In this document: positions 46,963-58,726 of the stretch, one piece after another
Position numbering within the stretch: the first letter of the stretch is position 1
How the letters are laid out: every line of letters begins with the position of its first letter
Assembly: GCF_029227915.1 (NCBI RefSeq)
Contig: NC_079884.1
Span: 8,432,001-8,496,000 of the forward strand
DNA: 64,000 nt
Source of the DNA: Hydractinia symbiolongicarpus
Lineage: Eukaryota > Cnidaria > Hydrozoa > Anthoathecata > Hydractiniidae
Reading direction: 5' to 3'
The notes under the pieces: model-generated
The model's database searches: none
Told to the model about the DNA's origin: nothing
Seen by the model: the letters and a program-made list of their open reading frames with translations, nothing else
Translations under genes and position numbers: made by a program

Positions 46963-49200
46963 CTTAAAGGGATCCCAAGGTACTTTTACAAGTTGGACTT
47001 ACCTGAAAGATTTTTATAAGAAATTCCCAATGACATATTCACTTTTTGTTAAAAGTTCATGTAACCCCAGATATCGTTTTTTAAATATTTGTTTTTCTTG
47101 CTGCCTTGATGGCTGCTTCGATCTTCTTGTTCGTTAAAAATTTCAGGCTGGCTCTAGTCCTTTCTAATGGCACGTGACCATATTACATAGTATTTCAGTA
47201 GCGCTCACAAATTAATGGCTTTTACTCGCTATTATTAATGACTTTTATAGCCAAAAACAATTAATAACTGTCACAACAAAGTTAAAAAAATTTAAAGTGC
47301 TTTCCACATTTATCTCTGATAGTTTTTTTTTAAAAAAATAATTCAACATAATATACTAGCCATCTAAGAAATAAAACAAAAAATAAGATATTAGCAGCAG
47401 GTGTGTGCATGATTTCTTTTATTTCAAATTTAAAAGAATTTATTTCAACAAACAGGTTGTAAAAATTACTGATCTATAACCTGTTGACCTAGGTGAGGTA
47501 TGATGCTCAAGTGAGTATATTGCCAACCTTGTTCTCAACAATTCTTGGGGACGGGGTTGCCTAAGTTACTCAGTAGATGGATATATTTTCATTAAAAATT
47601 TTAAAAAATCAATAGAAAAGAATACTACTTTAATTCATCCCACGATACAGAAAGAGCCAGAAATTACTGTCTAATTAAAATTTGTTTTTATGATATTCTT
47701 CCAATATGTAGTGCAAATATCAACATAGTCTAGTAAACTAAACTCATCATTTTTCCCTTTTGCGATAGGACGCTGAAATAAGCAGGGTTACAAAACCAGG
47801 ACAGAAATCGAAGCGTGAGAGCAGAAAAGAGAAACAGGTATCCTGTCTTCCTCAATGCTGCTCTGCACCTCCATGATTAGATAAACCCTCATAATTCGCC
47901 ATTTTTAGCGTGGATATATATAGCTATATTCACATTTATTAGAATACTTGTGGCAGCTTCTAAATTTTTAAACTTAACAAAACACAAAAAATGTTTTAGC
48001 CACCTCCTAAATAAAGAATATTATTTTTGCTGGAAAAAAGCAAAGAAAAATAAGAAATATTATATTTCTTACTTTTCTTTGCTTTTGGTTAATTGCGTAA
48101 ATATTAAAGTTCAACGCAGAAAAAACGGCATTTTATTAAATATATTTTAGCGTCTTCAATGATTTAATCAAACTACATTGGTGACAAACTGTTTTTAATG
48201 ATGTAATTGAAGCACAAAAACGTTTTTTTTGCTAAGTTTGTTGTTTGTGCATTACTGTAGGACGCAACTGAACTATGCTCTGGTAAAACAAATACTGTTT
48301 TCCGCTGTTATATCTTAGGCTATTTTTTACACGTCTAATCGCACAATGCCTAGGGACTTTTATGTGCTACTTTACCAAGTCAAATAATTGCCAACGCGAA
48401 GGTACTTGGTTTGAAAATATGTTGGTAATTACCTCGGCAGATGCTGATTGCCATATCAAATTACAAAGGTTGTTACCGCCCCTAATCCTATTCGTGCTGG
48501 AGGGGGAGGAGTGATGCAGCCCCCTCTCCCTTCCCTCTTCAACTTTTTCCATAACTTTTTATGGGCTTATAGTCACACCTTGATATTTCATTTGCCTTCC
48601 AAAATATATCCTTTTGAAATAAAAGCCATACACAAATGTGTGACATGTTGAATAATCAGTAACTTTTACAACCTGCGTCTCAAATAAAAGTCCTTTGAAA
48701 TAAAAATCATGCACAACTTGCGTCTCAAATAAAAAGTCCTTTGAAATAAAAATCATGCACAACTTGCGTCTCAAATAAAAAGTCCTTTGAAATAAAAACT
48801 ACACATATTTTATTTTTCGTTTGATTGCTCAGCTATGTGAGAACATATGCAGAATTATTTCTATTTTTTAAAAAAAAATCGTTCTTAAAGAACTTTATGC
48901 AGAATTATTTTAATTTTTTTTTAAAAAAAATAATTGTTCGTAGAGAGCTTTCGCTTCACTTTGCCGCACGAAGGTATATGTTCTGGCTATGCAGTCAGTA
49001 ATAATTAAAGCGCTACCGAAATAATACGTAACAGGGCCATGTGCCACTAAAAAAGACTGGAACTAGAATAACCAAAATTGCGTTACATATATATATATGG
49101 AGTTACATGAAGTTTTAACAAAAAGTAAATCATTCAGCATTTCTCATGCAAATCTTTCAGATGAGTCCAACTTGTAAAAGTACCTTGGGATCCCTTTAAG
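46963..49200. mobile_element. TTAA-flanked inverted-repeat DNA element, 2.2 kb
   Basis: Starts CTTAAAGGGATCCCAAGG and continues GTACTTTTACAAGTTGGACT. The right end is the reverse complement (AGTCCAACTTGTAAAAGTAC, CTTGGGATCCCTTTAAG). Similarity continues inward for about 100 bp, including the pair GTTAAAAGTTCATGTAA / TTACATGAAGTTTTAAC. TTAA at each edge fits a piggyBac-like target site. No transposase is seen, so it is probably non-autonomous. Confidence 0.75.
48666..48800. repeat. About 46-bp tandem repeat, 3 copies, inside the TTAA element
   Basis: Units contain TGCGTCTCAAATAAA, then AGTCCTTTGAAATAAA and AATCATGCACAAC, starting near 48670, 48715 and 48762. A related partial copy precedes them. 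Short ORFs across it are repeat translations. Confidence 0.8.
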
Positions 49201-51044
49201 TTGCAAATTTCATTAAATTTGGTCATGGTGGGTGTCAAAACCCCACAGGTTATGCCACAGTGATTTTAATATGGGATGAACTGGATGCTATTAGTCAGAA
49301 AACAGGTAATTTTATATAAAACAATTTTATAAGAACACAAGCCACAGATTTGAAAATAAGAACAATATAAGAAAAGAGCTTCAAGCTAAACTAAGAACAG
49401 CCTGAGCTGGAATTTTGCTATAACATAAAAACAATCCAAGATATATGTATAATTATGTTTTAATACTCTCTCAAGCTAACAATTCCCTAAGGTTGTTTCT
49501 TTTTCTGGTTCGATATATCATAAACACAACTATAAAGGTCCATTAGCAACAGAAACATCTAAAAATTTATTTTTGAATGTATATTTTCGTGGCCACTTTA
49601 CTCTCTTAAATAGCAAGAAAATTAATTATTAAAAAATGAAAATTAACATAAATGTAGGTTTCAAATCAGATAATTATATTGTTCAGCATGAACTGACCGA
49701 AATTCAGGTGTTTGTATCCTACTGTCAAGCATTCACTAAACAAGTATATATAGGGATGATTGAGGAAATAAATATCGAGAGGATATGTTGCTTGATATAT
49801 AGAATGAAGGTCACATATATTACCAAAATAAACATGAAATATCAATTGTTTTCAAAACCTTTCTGTCTTTGTTTTGCACATGTTACAGGATTCGAGTAAA
49901 GGAGAAATTAACCACAGGTAGGCCCAGCTAGATGACGTCAAGACCATTGGTTGTTATGGACATAAAATGGCATGATTTTGTAGTAAGAATTACAAATAGA
50001 AAATATAGTTTTAAATATCACTGATTAACAAAGTACTATAAAATAGCAACATAATATTAAATAAGAGGTTAGTATTATAATTGTAAAAAAATAATACAGC
50101 AAGATTAGTGTTATAATAGCCAAATAGTTTTATAATCATGATAGTTGGTAATGCCGCATATTGTAATTATTTTGAATGTTGTGTGTTGCCTTGGGAATAT
50201 TGTGCAATCGTGTGTCGACTAAATTATTCCCAAAGCAAATCACAATCACTACCAAGCATGAAAATAGTTTGTGCATAACATATTATGAAATAGTTTTAAA
50301 AGGACGTTTTTGTTTCTGAGAGTATAACAGAATTGATAGAATGAATTAAGACTAGTTGAAACCATCAAAACTTGTTTATGAAACTAAAAGTGTTTTTAGT
50401 GAAGATATTTAAAACTTGTGTACGCGGTGTATAGTGGCGTTACAAATCGTTACTAATATGGGTCTAATGTGGCTTATTTTTGAGATTAAACATTGTTGGA
50501 CACCGACAATTGAAAATAAAGTTAAATGATAACCGTCTATGTAACACAGATGGCTTGGAAGAATTGGATCCAGAGTGGTACAATTGGGTTATGTCGATGA
50601 AGTTATGCCTTCTAAATTGGTTTTAAGGTGATTAGTACAGCACAACTAGTTGTACAGATAACTTGAGTTGGATAAAATAAGAGTATATAAATTATTTTTA
50701 CTTAACTGTAAAAAGGTGTATCTCATTACATTTTTAAAATAAGGTCTAGTAAAATTGTACCATGGTCACAAGTTAAATAAGGATCAGTGATCACGAGTCT
50801 GTAAAAGATTTGGTGAAGCTGTTGACGGAAGTTTGATTTGCTTATCCAAACCTTGTGTATGTTTTATTAAAAATGGATTCACGGTAGAGATGTACATTAA
50901 CAAAAGAAGTGAGTTTAAATGCCTCACAGTGGTGTGAATGGAACTTATTTCTTCATTCCGAAATTGTAGATATAGCTATAGAGATGTGCATAATTTACGT
51001 GGCTAGTCTCACAAATATCAAGGGATATACCTTGTCTATTATTT
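49201..51044. other. Intergenic, no gene seen
   Basis: AT-rich, with an 87-codon ORF at 49636-49899 and several shorter ones that show no motif or splice context. Confidence 0.45.
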
Positions 51045-51226
51045 CAGGAGGGGCCATGACTGTAATGGGAGTCCAGGAGTATTTAATGCTCTCCTTGAGC
51101 TATGCAAACTCAATTAGGGTCAGCGCTCTGCCAGACAACTCCTTGCAACATCCAACGGCCCACAAAGTGTGCCATCTCCCCAATTTCTCTCACATGGCTT
51201 GGGGATTAACCTGGGGCTATATGGTA
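51045..51226 (-). repeat. SINE body, distal half, separated from its head by a transposon
   Basis: Read on the minus strand this continues the tRNA-like head at 54673-54769. After removing 51227-54672 and one TA, the sequence reads smoothly from head to body (GGCAATTGAATATTA joined to CCATATAGCCCCAGG). It shares the GAGTATTTAATGCTC and GTGTGCCATCTCCC blocks with 6296-6465. The 126-codon plus-strand ORF crossing it is not a gene. Confidence 0.65.
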
Positions 51227-51457
51227 CAGTGCCGATCGCGAGTAAAGCTACACATTTTCGAGAGTAAGAGTACAAAAATAAAACAGTGAGAGTGCGAGTA
51301 ATTCACTCCCGAGTACAACGCGAGTACAACTAAAATGATATTACTCGCATTTTTGTTAATCATACTCTCAATGATTAATTATATTTTTACTCGCAAGTGT
51401 ACTCACATAAGTACAGTTTTTAAAGTCAAAGTAATACGCGCGTGAACACATTTAATT

Positions 51458-51705
51458 TTTTTGCGAGAGATATTAAATTGTAAACGTTAAAAAAATCAAG
51501 TTAAAAAAATTAAACTTTTTTTGCGAGAGATAATAAATTGTAAACTTTAAAAAAATTAGGTTAAAAAAATTAAACTTTTTTTGCGAGAGATATTAAATTG
51601 TAAACTTTAAAAAAAATTAAGTTAAAAAAATTAAACTTTTCTTGCGAGAGATATTATATTGTAAACTTTAAAAAAATTAAGTTAAAAAAATTAAACTTTA
51701 ATTTT
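51458..51705. repeat. 60-bp tandem array, about 4 copies, truncating the transposase
   Basis: Each unit has TTGCGAGAGATATTAAATTG, then TAAACTTTAAAAAAATTA and GTTAAAAAAATTAAAC, with a period of exactly 60 (61 in one copy). The array starts where the transposase reading frame is lost. Confidence 0.92.
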
Positions 51706-52263
51706 AAATAGTGAAAAAGACTGTGTTGTTTGGTGCTCCCACCAGCGATGAAAAGATACCTTTCCGTTCCAGTCCATTTGAATGCAACTCTCGTCTGTCC
51801 ATAAAACATTGCCGAAATCATCTTCCATTTCTTGTACTTTTTTAGCGAAGATAAGCCTTTTTTGACGATTTACTTCCCTTACAAGTTGACAGTACTTTGT
51901 CCCAGTGGAGTACCAACCGAGACCACGTCTTAATCTTTTGATTTTACTTGTAGAAAAGCTAACATTAAATTGCTGAAGCAAAAGTTGTCCAAGCTTGTTA
52001 GCAGTGAGTTCGTCGTTTTTCTCCATGCAGGTGTCGATAAAATCGAGAATGGGGTTTGTAACATTTATTGGTGACTTCGGTTTCCTTGGAAGATTTGCGA
52101 TAGAATGATGCTTGGCCCACTTTTGAAAAAGACGATATATCGCTGACCTTCCAACATTATATCCTTCACTTTTAAGTCTTTTCTTAATTTCGGTGACACC
52201 AAGGTTTTCATTTTTTAAATTGATAATTCTTTGACGAACATGATCAGGTAATTGTTTCCCCAT
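51691..52263 (-). pseudogene. Tc1/mariner-type transposase, N-terminal two thirds, C-terminus lost
   Basis: 190 codons. Residues about 1-60 are a paired-like helix-turn-helix (DHVRQRIINLKNENLGVTEI, IYRLFQKW); residues 75-125 a second HTH-like segment (ELTANKLGQLL...STSKIKRLRRGLGW). VLWTDESCIQMD (about 153-164) holds the first catalytic Asp of the DD(E/D) triad in its typical context. The frame then ends in FHRWWEHQTTQSFSLFKIKV inside the 60-bp array. The second Asp and the third acidic residue are missing, so catalysis is not expected. It is divergent from the BEN gene, with 175 bp between the two ATGs. Confidence 0.88.
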
Positions 52264-52438
52264 TTCGAGTGCTCCTTCTTTTTGGTTTGTTGATAAGAAA
52301 TAAAAAACCGAAAAACAAATTCCCTATTAATCACTTCTGTTTTTTCACTCCCGAAATGAAAAAAGCCGAAAACTAGCTATAAAAGAGTTTGCTTCTTTAG
52401 GAATTCATTTTAAGTGTCTTCATTTATCTGAGTTCACT
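52264..52438. promoter_or_regulatory. Shared divergent spacer between transposase and BEN gene
   Basis: Only 175 bp separate the two start codons, which point away from each other, so one bidirectional regulatory region is likely. It is AT-rich; I do not identify a specific core promoter motif. Confidence 0.45.
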
Positions 52439-53969
52439 ATGGCATCATCATTTTTCAGTCAAACAAGAGTTAAAACATACAAATATGCATGCGTCTTCTT
52501 CGATGAAGATAAATGTATTGGTTCTGTCAAAACTAAAGATATTGTAAATAGGGAAGAAAAGTTACTGAGCGTTGACGACAATGTATTTGTGCGATGGGGT
52601 AGCGGAAAGAATGTACAAAATCACAAAGCTACAATTTTATTTCTAAACAGTAAGTATAGTTTTGTAAACGACCTAAAGAAAAACAGAGGCTAAGTTAAAT
52701 TTTTACTGTTAGTAATAATGATTTTTTTCTTTCTTTTTAGATGAATGGTCAAATTGCACACAGTTTGAAAGAGATTGGTTGAACAACGAGAAAACATTTA
52801 TCATCGAAGAGGTCGGAGAAAAAAAAAAAGAAGAAAAAATAAAAAACATTAAAAACAATAAAAAACGGACAACAGGCGAAACATTAGTAAAACCTCAGAA
52901 GAAGTTCGTCAAAAAGGATGTTAGTTTATAAAAAATTTGTCGTAAGAATCAGCACAGAAATTTTATTCTTTATCTAATTTATGTATTATAAACTTCTTTT
53001 TAGAGTGCAGCTGTTGATAAAAGACAACCTTCATTAGTAGAAATAAATTACAAAGTCCCACAACTAAATTACCAAGTTGATTTTAGTGATGTTTTACGAG
53101 AACCGCGGAAGGCACAAAATGGTAAAGTAGAAAACACCGCCGAAGAACCGCCAAAGGATAAAGTGGAAAACACCGCCGAAGAAACGCCGAAGACGCAAAA
53201 CGATGAAGTTGAAAACACATTCTCCTTTCTAAAGTTATTGGTTTCACCTGGAAAACCACTGCCATCATTTTCGCCACCTACTTCGACACTATCCACTTCT
53301 ATTCTTCCCGACCTACCTTTTTCTCCGCCTTCACCAGCCAGACCTCTGCAATCAACACCTGCCGTTAGAACAACACTTTTTCCGAATTATCCCGAGCAAA
53401 CAAAGCAGTGCACGTGCGATTGTGCTGCTATGCGACAAATCATTGAAAGACTAGAAAAGCGACTAGCTGCGTTGGAAGGGAATGCAATTGCCTTATCCGC
53501 AAACTTTATCGACGACAGTGACGAAGCATTACCTTCAGTCCAGGGGTTGTCTCCACTAAAGGCGATGCAGAGGACGAATATTGATGATGACGATTTTCAA
53601 ATAAATGAAAGATTAAATAGAAAAAAATACAAGGTGGACACAGCTCCTACTATAGAAATTCCGACCGAATTCTGGCCGATAGCCAATGAAGTGAGACAAG
53701 GGGCGACATCTTTCAAAAACTTTAGCTATCTGTTGCTGGCTAAATTATTTGACCACAAGGAGCTTGTAGGAAGAAATTGTCGAGGAGTTAAAAAACCTGC
53801 GATTGATGGCTACAAACAAGATATTGTTAAAGCTTTTTGTTGGAAGTTTTATCCAACCAACATGGCTGCACCGGGTGCATGGAGGGACTGTCAACGTGCA
53901 ATTGATGAATTTATACGACGTAGCAACAGAACAAAGAAAAATTATAAATCATGCATGTTGCAGTCATAA
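52439..53969 (+). CDS. BEN-domain protein encoded by the Tc1/mariner-like element (3 exons, 451 aa)
   Basis: Exons 52439-52649, 52741-52919 and 53004-53969; the introns (91 and 84 bp) have GT/AG ends and the phases agree. Residues about 10-75 form a small beta-rich module (YACVFFDEDKCIGSVKTKDI, VFVRWGSG, ATILFLN) resembling the chromo/Tudor-like N-terminal modules of some BEN proteins (inference). A Lys-rich linker, a short duplicated KVENTAEE segment, a Pro/Ser-rich region and a CTCDC plus coiled-coil stretch (about 266-290) follow. Residues about 345-441 match the BEN fold: FKNFSYLLLAKLFDHKELVG, KPAIDGYKQDIVKAFCWKFY, GAWRDCQRAIDEFI. BEN domains bind DNA or chromatin factors in animal nuclei and some viruses. 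Its place inside the transposon termini, opposite the transposase, argues for a role in the element's own biology, such as target choice, repression or DNA binding. That role is inferred. The frame is fully open, unlike the transposase. Confidence 0.85.
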
Positions 53970-54672
53970 AACTCTTTCAGTTAATAACTTTTTTGTAAAT
54001 ATTTTTTTAGATGTAAATATTTTTTATTTTTAGATTTTTTTAAAAAAATATATCATTAAACATTAAACTGTTTTTTTTTATAAAAAAAATCCCTCACGTT
54101 ATTTTGTTGCTTCGATCTTTAAACATCCCAACAAAAACAAAAAGATAACAAGCTTAGTGACGTCCTGTTTCTACGGCGATATTTTAAAATTATACAGATT
54201 GTTGTCTGAGTTATAAAGCAATGTTTGTTGAAAAATATTCAGAAAGCAAAGTCTGCATGTGGCAATTGATCACCATAACTATAATTAGATATCATTCTGA
54301 CTCTGTGTTTGCGAAAGAACATGCTGGAAGTGATTTCACATAACGAAAGTAGCGAAAGCATTTAAAGAAGAGACACAAAAGTTGAACTTAAAAATTTATT
54401 TTTTAATTATAAACTAAATTAAAAAAAAATTAAATGGTGAATTAAAATTAATGTCTTATGTTTTTCTTTAATATAACTCGCGAGTAACATGATATATTTT
54501 TTTAAAGATTTACTCGCGGGTAGTTTAATTATTGCGTACTCGCGTTATTAAAAAGATTACTCTCGTTTATTTTACTCGCACTCGCATTGTACTCTCACTC
54601 TGAACTATTTTACTCGCATTTATTTGCACTCGTACTCTCAAAGATGTGTAGCTTTACTCGCGATCGGCACTG

Positions 54673-54769
54673 TAATATTCAATTGCCCATATTGAATCGC
54701 GGCCAAGGGGAATCAAACCCCGGTCTCCTGCACAAAGTACAAGAGTGATAACCACTAAACTAGAGACCA
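54673..54769 (-). repeat. tRNA-derived SINE head
   Basis: On the minus strand: TGGTCTCTAGTTTAGTGGTT (box A, about 54752-54762), then GGAGACCGGGGTTTGATTCC (box B GGTTTGATTCC, 54709-54719). The T-arm GGGG/CCCC pairs, but the acceptor arm does not, so this is a SINE promoter region and not a working tRNA. The SINE body continues beyond the inserted transposon at 51045-51226. Confidence 0.7.
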
Positions 54770-57700
54770 TTGTTTAACAACATTGTGGAAACAACACATT
54801 TTGCCATTATATGGCAAAATAAAGCCACCGTCGAAAATATGTTTGGTTAGCGTCATTTCTAATTACAATTTCTAATTACATAAGTGAGTTGATTGGTCGG
54901 TCGGATAAAAATTTTTCCTGAAAAATTAAAAAAATACTATATTTCACAGCCATATTTTGTTATTCGCTTTAAATGTACGCCAGCTGTATTTTTAACCTTT
55001 GTTTCAATTTCGATTTTTGTCAGTCAACATCGTTCCCATGGTTTTCGCTTGTATTGCCGTATAAATGCAAGGCAGGGAAATATAGCACTGAGTAACGCAG
55101 CACAGTCCCCCTATTGAAATAACATTCTGACATTTTGTTGCGTGTCGAAGATTGTTCGTGGATTGTTTGGTTTATTTTATACAAATTTACCAACTCCCTG
55201 ACTTGACTTTCGCCTTTCAAATTGAGTCAGATTCTATCACCATAAGGCTAACACATACTTTGATTGTATACTTACAACAGTAATAGAAGAACAATGGTTT
55301 AATAACATCATATATATAGCTAGCTAGCTATAAATTATACAAACTTTACTAGAGCAGTGATGTGTTGGATATTTGAAGTAGCAATCATGCTATTGGGTCC
55401 ACTGAGCTATTGGAACGATGCTAAGAGGAATTTTAAACTGCTCTCTTTTGTCTCTACCGTTGGCGAATACAGTTGGTGGTTTCAACCCGCTACGGTGGAC
55501 TTAAAACCTTACCTATATTTATGTTATGTGTGGTGCAGAATAGATAGGTTCGTCCACCATGCCGTTTCTTATTCATGTAAAGCGCACACTAGAACGGGCG
55601 GGCAGTTTTTTATCCATCGCCGCCCTCAGACGATTGGTATCAACCTCGAACCCAGGTTTTATGAAGATGAAACGCGTTTCCGCCTCACGCGTGACCTTAT
55701 ATCAAAAAACGCTACAGGTCCTTGCTTCGGGGTTGGATTGTAATATCCCCAGAGAAGCAAAAAAAAAACTTTGAGCGAGCAGTGCATGTGCAGATCCAGG
55801 GTTAGTCAGATAAGTCGCGTGACTAAGTGTAAATTTGACGAAAAATGTTAGCCAAGCGAAGATGTCGACGATCCAGGCGTTGCAAACGGAGGGCGTTAAA
55901 AATTGTAATTTTTTTACGGCGAAAAGCCATGGTTCACAGCCCTCTTCAATTCGCCTGTAGCGATGTTGACGTCAAAGTTGTGACGTCGCTACCATATAGA
56001 CTGAGAGGGTTGCAAATTATAGCTTACAGATTTTGACTGATTCATTTTGACTAATCAGTCACTCAGTCAGTCAAAAATCAAATAGCTATGGCCCGCAACC
56101 CTCCCCATCTCACCTAAGGGGCCTGTGACGTCAAAATCGTGACGTAATTTTCACACTCTATGCGTAGTCCAACAATATGTGGCCCGCAGCCGGCGAAGGA
56201 AATTTAGGTTCCGTACTGCGTGGTTACTGATAACCTGTTAGGCTATAGTTTTAACTCCCATCCGTCAGGATTAGTCGAAGACTCACGCCTTTTGGCTTGG
56301 ATTCTTTCCGTACTATTATTGATTATGGCTGCAGCAGATATGTTGGCGCGGGTGCTTACTGATTTAAAGTGTGACAGAAATTAAAAAAAAGGTTGCGAAG
56401 CATTGCGCAAGTTGCAAGCAAAATTAAACTATCCAATACTTTGTCCCTAGCGCTTCTTGTTTCCTTGGCGCTAACATCTTCCGAAATACATCAAAATTGA
56501 ATATCATATAGAAGAACCCTGGGGACGAGGTAGGAAATGAACGCTCAGCGGAACAATTCGTTGCTCAAAATAGAATAGACTGCGCGAGTATTTGATGTGC
56601 GTGGGATATTCTTTTCAAAATGTGCGAGAAAATTAGATTACGCGAAACTAACAAAAACGAATAACGCGTGTTAAAATTTTGTACCGCCTTTTCCCACAGA
56701 ATGGTAAAAGTAAAGAGCGCAATACAAAATTACACTTTTAGCAGTATTCCGAAAGATATGTGATACATCGAGTTGTACTACCCGCAGAAGTTGGTCCTAA
56801 CGTTAACGATTTCGTAAATGACCTCACAACAAAACAGTATTTTTTTCACGTAAAAATACCAGCAGTAGAAGCCACAGAATCTGCTGGAACGAATTTCGAA
56901 AACTCACGGGAAACAATTAAAACAAAAACAAACAAATCAAAACAGTTTTTTAACTTTATCAAATAGCTTCAAATTTGGGCAGAAAAACAATAACGGATTC
57001 GCCTTCTTTTCACCACACGCATTAGAAGATTACATCACTCACTCCCATTGTACACAATCTAAAAAAAAAAAAAAAACATTTTCATATAGTGAAGCTTCCA
57101 GTGCCTTTAAGGGATGGCCAAGTCAATGGAATTGAAAGCACTGTTTTTCATCTTATAAATAATTAAGGCTAATTCGGAAAAGTATAAAAGAAAAAAACTA
57201 AACAATTTGGCAACTTTACTAATTTTATACGCAAAGTTCCAACCATACCAACAGTTTCCAAATCTGACAAAATAATTTTAGAAGTGTTTATTTTTTCAGA
57301 ATTTGATTGATGCAAGGCCAAGGGAAATTAAATAAGTTTATTGTCCTAGACCCATTTAAAAACATATGCTTCTCATCATTCGGTTTTTTTTCAACCAACA
57401 TTAATGTAATCACCCAGAGGAAATTATAATGTCTCTAGTGTGTGTTTTAGAAGCTGAGTACACAAATACACAAATATTACAAGTGCTGAACTTTGGCAAT
57501 CATATTTTGCAATCAGACCCTTTTAAAAACTATGCTGAACCATGTCAATTATTAAATTCAGCACTAATAGAAAAGCACCTTGGATAGGATTCTTTGTTGG
57601 GCGAATAAAATGACTGACAAATGGTTTATCGTGAATGAAATAGTAATTTTTACACAAATAATTTAAAAAATAATGAACTTTGTTATGTGGGTTGTTCTCA

Positions 57701-58726
57701 AACACACGTGGGCGGTGGACAAAAAACTGTGATGTAATTTCTCTTGGTCTATTATTCCTGAGAATATTCTAAAATAAGAGGGTGTCAATAAGCTGCAAAC
57801 AGCCACATATATAAGTGCGAGTTCGGGCAACTTTTCCAATTAAATTAGTGATTGTCTTCCAAAACCGCCCGCACTTTCCCGAACTTGCCTGGAGCATTTT
57901 CAAAATTTAATTCCTTTTAACATACCTTGTGGACGATAGTTGGAAAAAGATGCTTTAAGAGAAAGAAGTTAATAAAAATTAAAAGTTATTTATCAAGTAA
58001 ATTTTATCAAAAACCATCAAAAACAGTTCTTTTAAGAACTTTACTACCACATAGTTTACTTTATGGTCTATGCAGGTTTTTTCGGGTGAATACTTCAATT
58101 TTTTTGCAAAACGCTAAACTTGCCCAAAAACGCCTGCACGTTATACGGCGTATGCAGCTTATCAGCACCCTTGTTCTAAAATTACAAGCAGTTTCGAAGA
58201 TGCCCACGCCGTTTAGAGGACGTGGTGCGGCTTGGGCATCCTTGAAGTTCTGTTTAATGACAGTTTTAATGTTTTAATGTCGTTTTAAACCTTGTTCTCA
58301 GGGAGGGTGTACGGAAAACTAATTCCTATTGACAATTACATTGCTGTTGTGATAGCAAAAGTGGATATTTTTTTAATTACTGAAACAGGTTACTTATATA
58401 ATAAATAAAAAATGATAAAAAACGGTTGGTCAGCTCACTCTAGCGCCCAGAGCTATTTGTTTTGTCTGCGCCCTAGCTACAGGTTTTCCTCTATCTGGCT
58501 ATCAGTTAGGTAGTAATACAGCTTCTCCATATGTATTCTACAAATTACTTTCAATTCTTTTATACAAAACTGAGCTCTAGCTAGCTACCTTTCGTGTGAT
58601 TAAGCCTTACCTTGATTTGGATAAAACCAATTAAAATTGATAATATTGTATTCTTACATCCTCTTAGAAACAATAAAATAAAACACAGCTCGGCGGGTTT
58701 TAATTGTACAAATTACTTCAATTTTT
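54770..58726. other. Repeat-rich region without a recognised gene
   Basis: Several ORFs of 60-130 codons (for example 55357-55743, 56760-56966, 57927-58277) carry no motif I recognise and lack clear splice partners. GC rises locally around 55.6-56.6 kb. Contains the GACGTC cluster listed separately. Confidence 0.4.
55962..56145. promoter_or_regulatory. Cluster of CRE-like TGACGTCA/TGACGTC motifs
   Basis: Four TGACG(T)-type sites occur within about 180 bp: TTGACGTCAAAG, GTGACGTCGC, GTGACGTCAAAATC and GTGACGTAAT. Full or half CRE sites bind CREB/ATF factors in animals. No gene start is visible nearby, and the two halves look like diverged copies of one repeat, so regulatory use is uncertain. 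Confidence 0.25.

Larger units (their letters stand above)
51227..54672. mobile_element. Tc1/mariner-like element carrying a BEN-domain gene, 3.45 kb
   Basis: Terminal inverted repeats begin CAGTGCCGATCGCGAGTAAA and continue GCTACACAT; the right end is the complement. Similarity extends inward through GAGAGTA and GCGAGTA-rich subterminal repeats. The element is flanked by TA on both sides (51225-51226 and 54673-54674), the target duplication of Tc1/mariner elements, and CAGTG is a usual terminus for them. It holds a transposase fragment on the minus strand, a spliced BEN-domain gene on the plus strand, a shared spacer and a 60-bp array. Termini, flanks and gene content are read directly; the affiliation follows from them. 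Confidence 0.88.

Noticed and set aside
50909-51289. 126-codon plus-strand ORF
   Set aside because: Runs across the SINE body and into the transposon terminus, so it cannot be one gene.
53069-53296. Minus-strand ORFs opposite the BEN gene
   Set aside because: Antisense shadows of the Pro/Ser-rich coding exon of the BEN protein.
54695-54769. A functional tRNA gene on the minus strand
   Set aside because: Boxes A and B and the T-arm are present, but the acceptor stem does not pair and a SINE body follows.
55357-55743. 128-codon ORF beginning MMCWIFEVAIMLLG
   Set aside because: No family resemblance, irregular composition after residue 40, and no neighbouring exon; likely chance.
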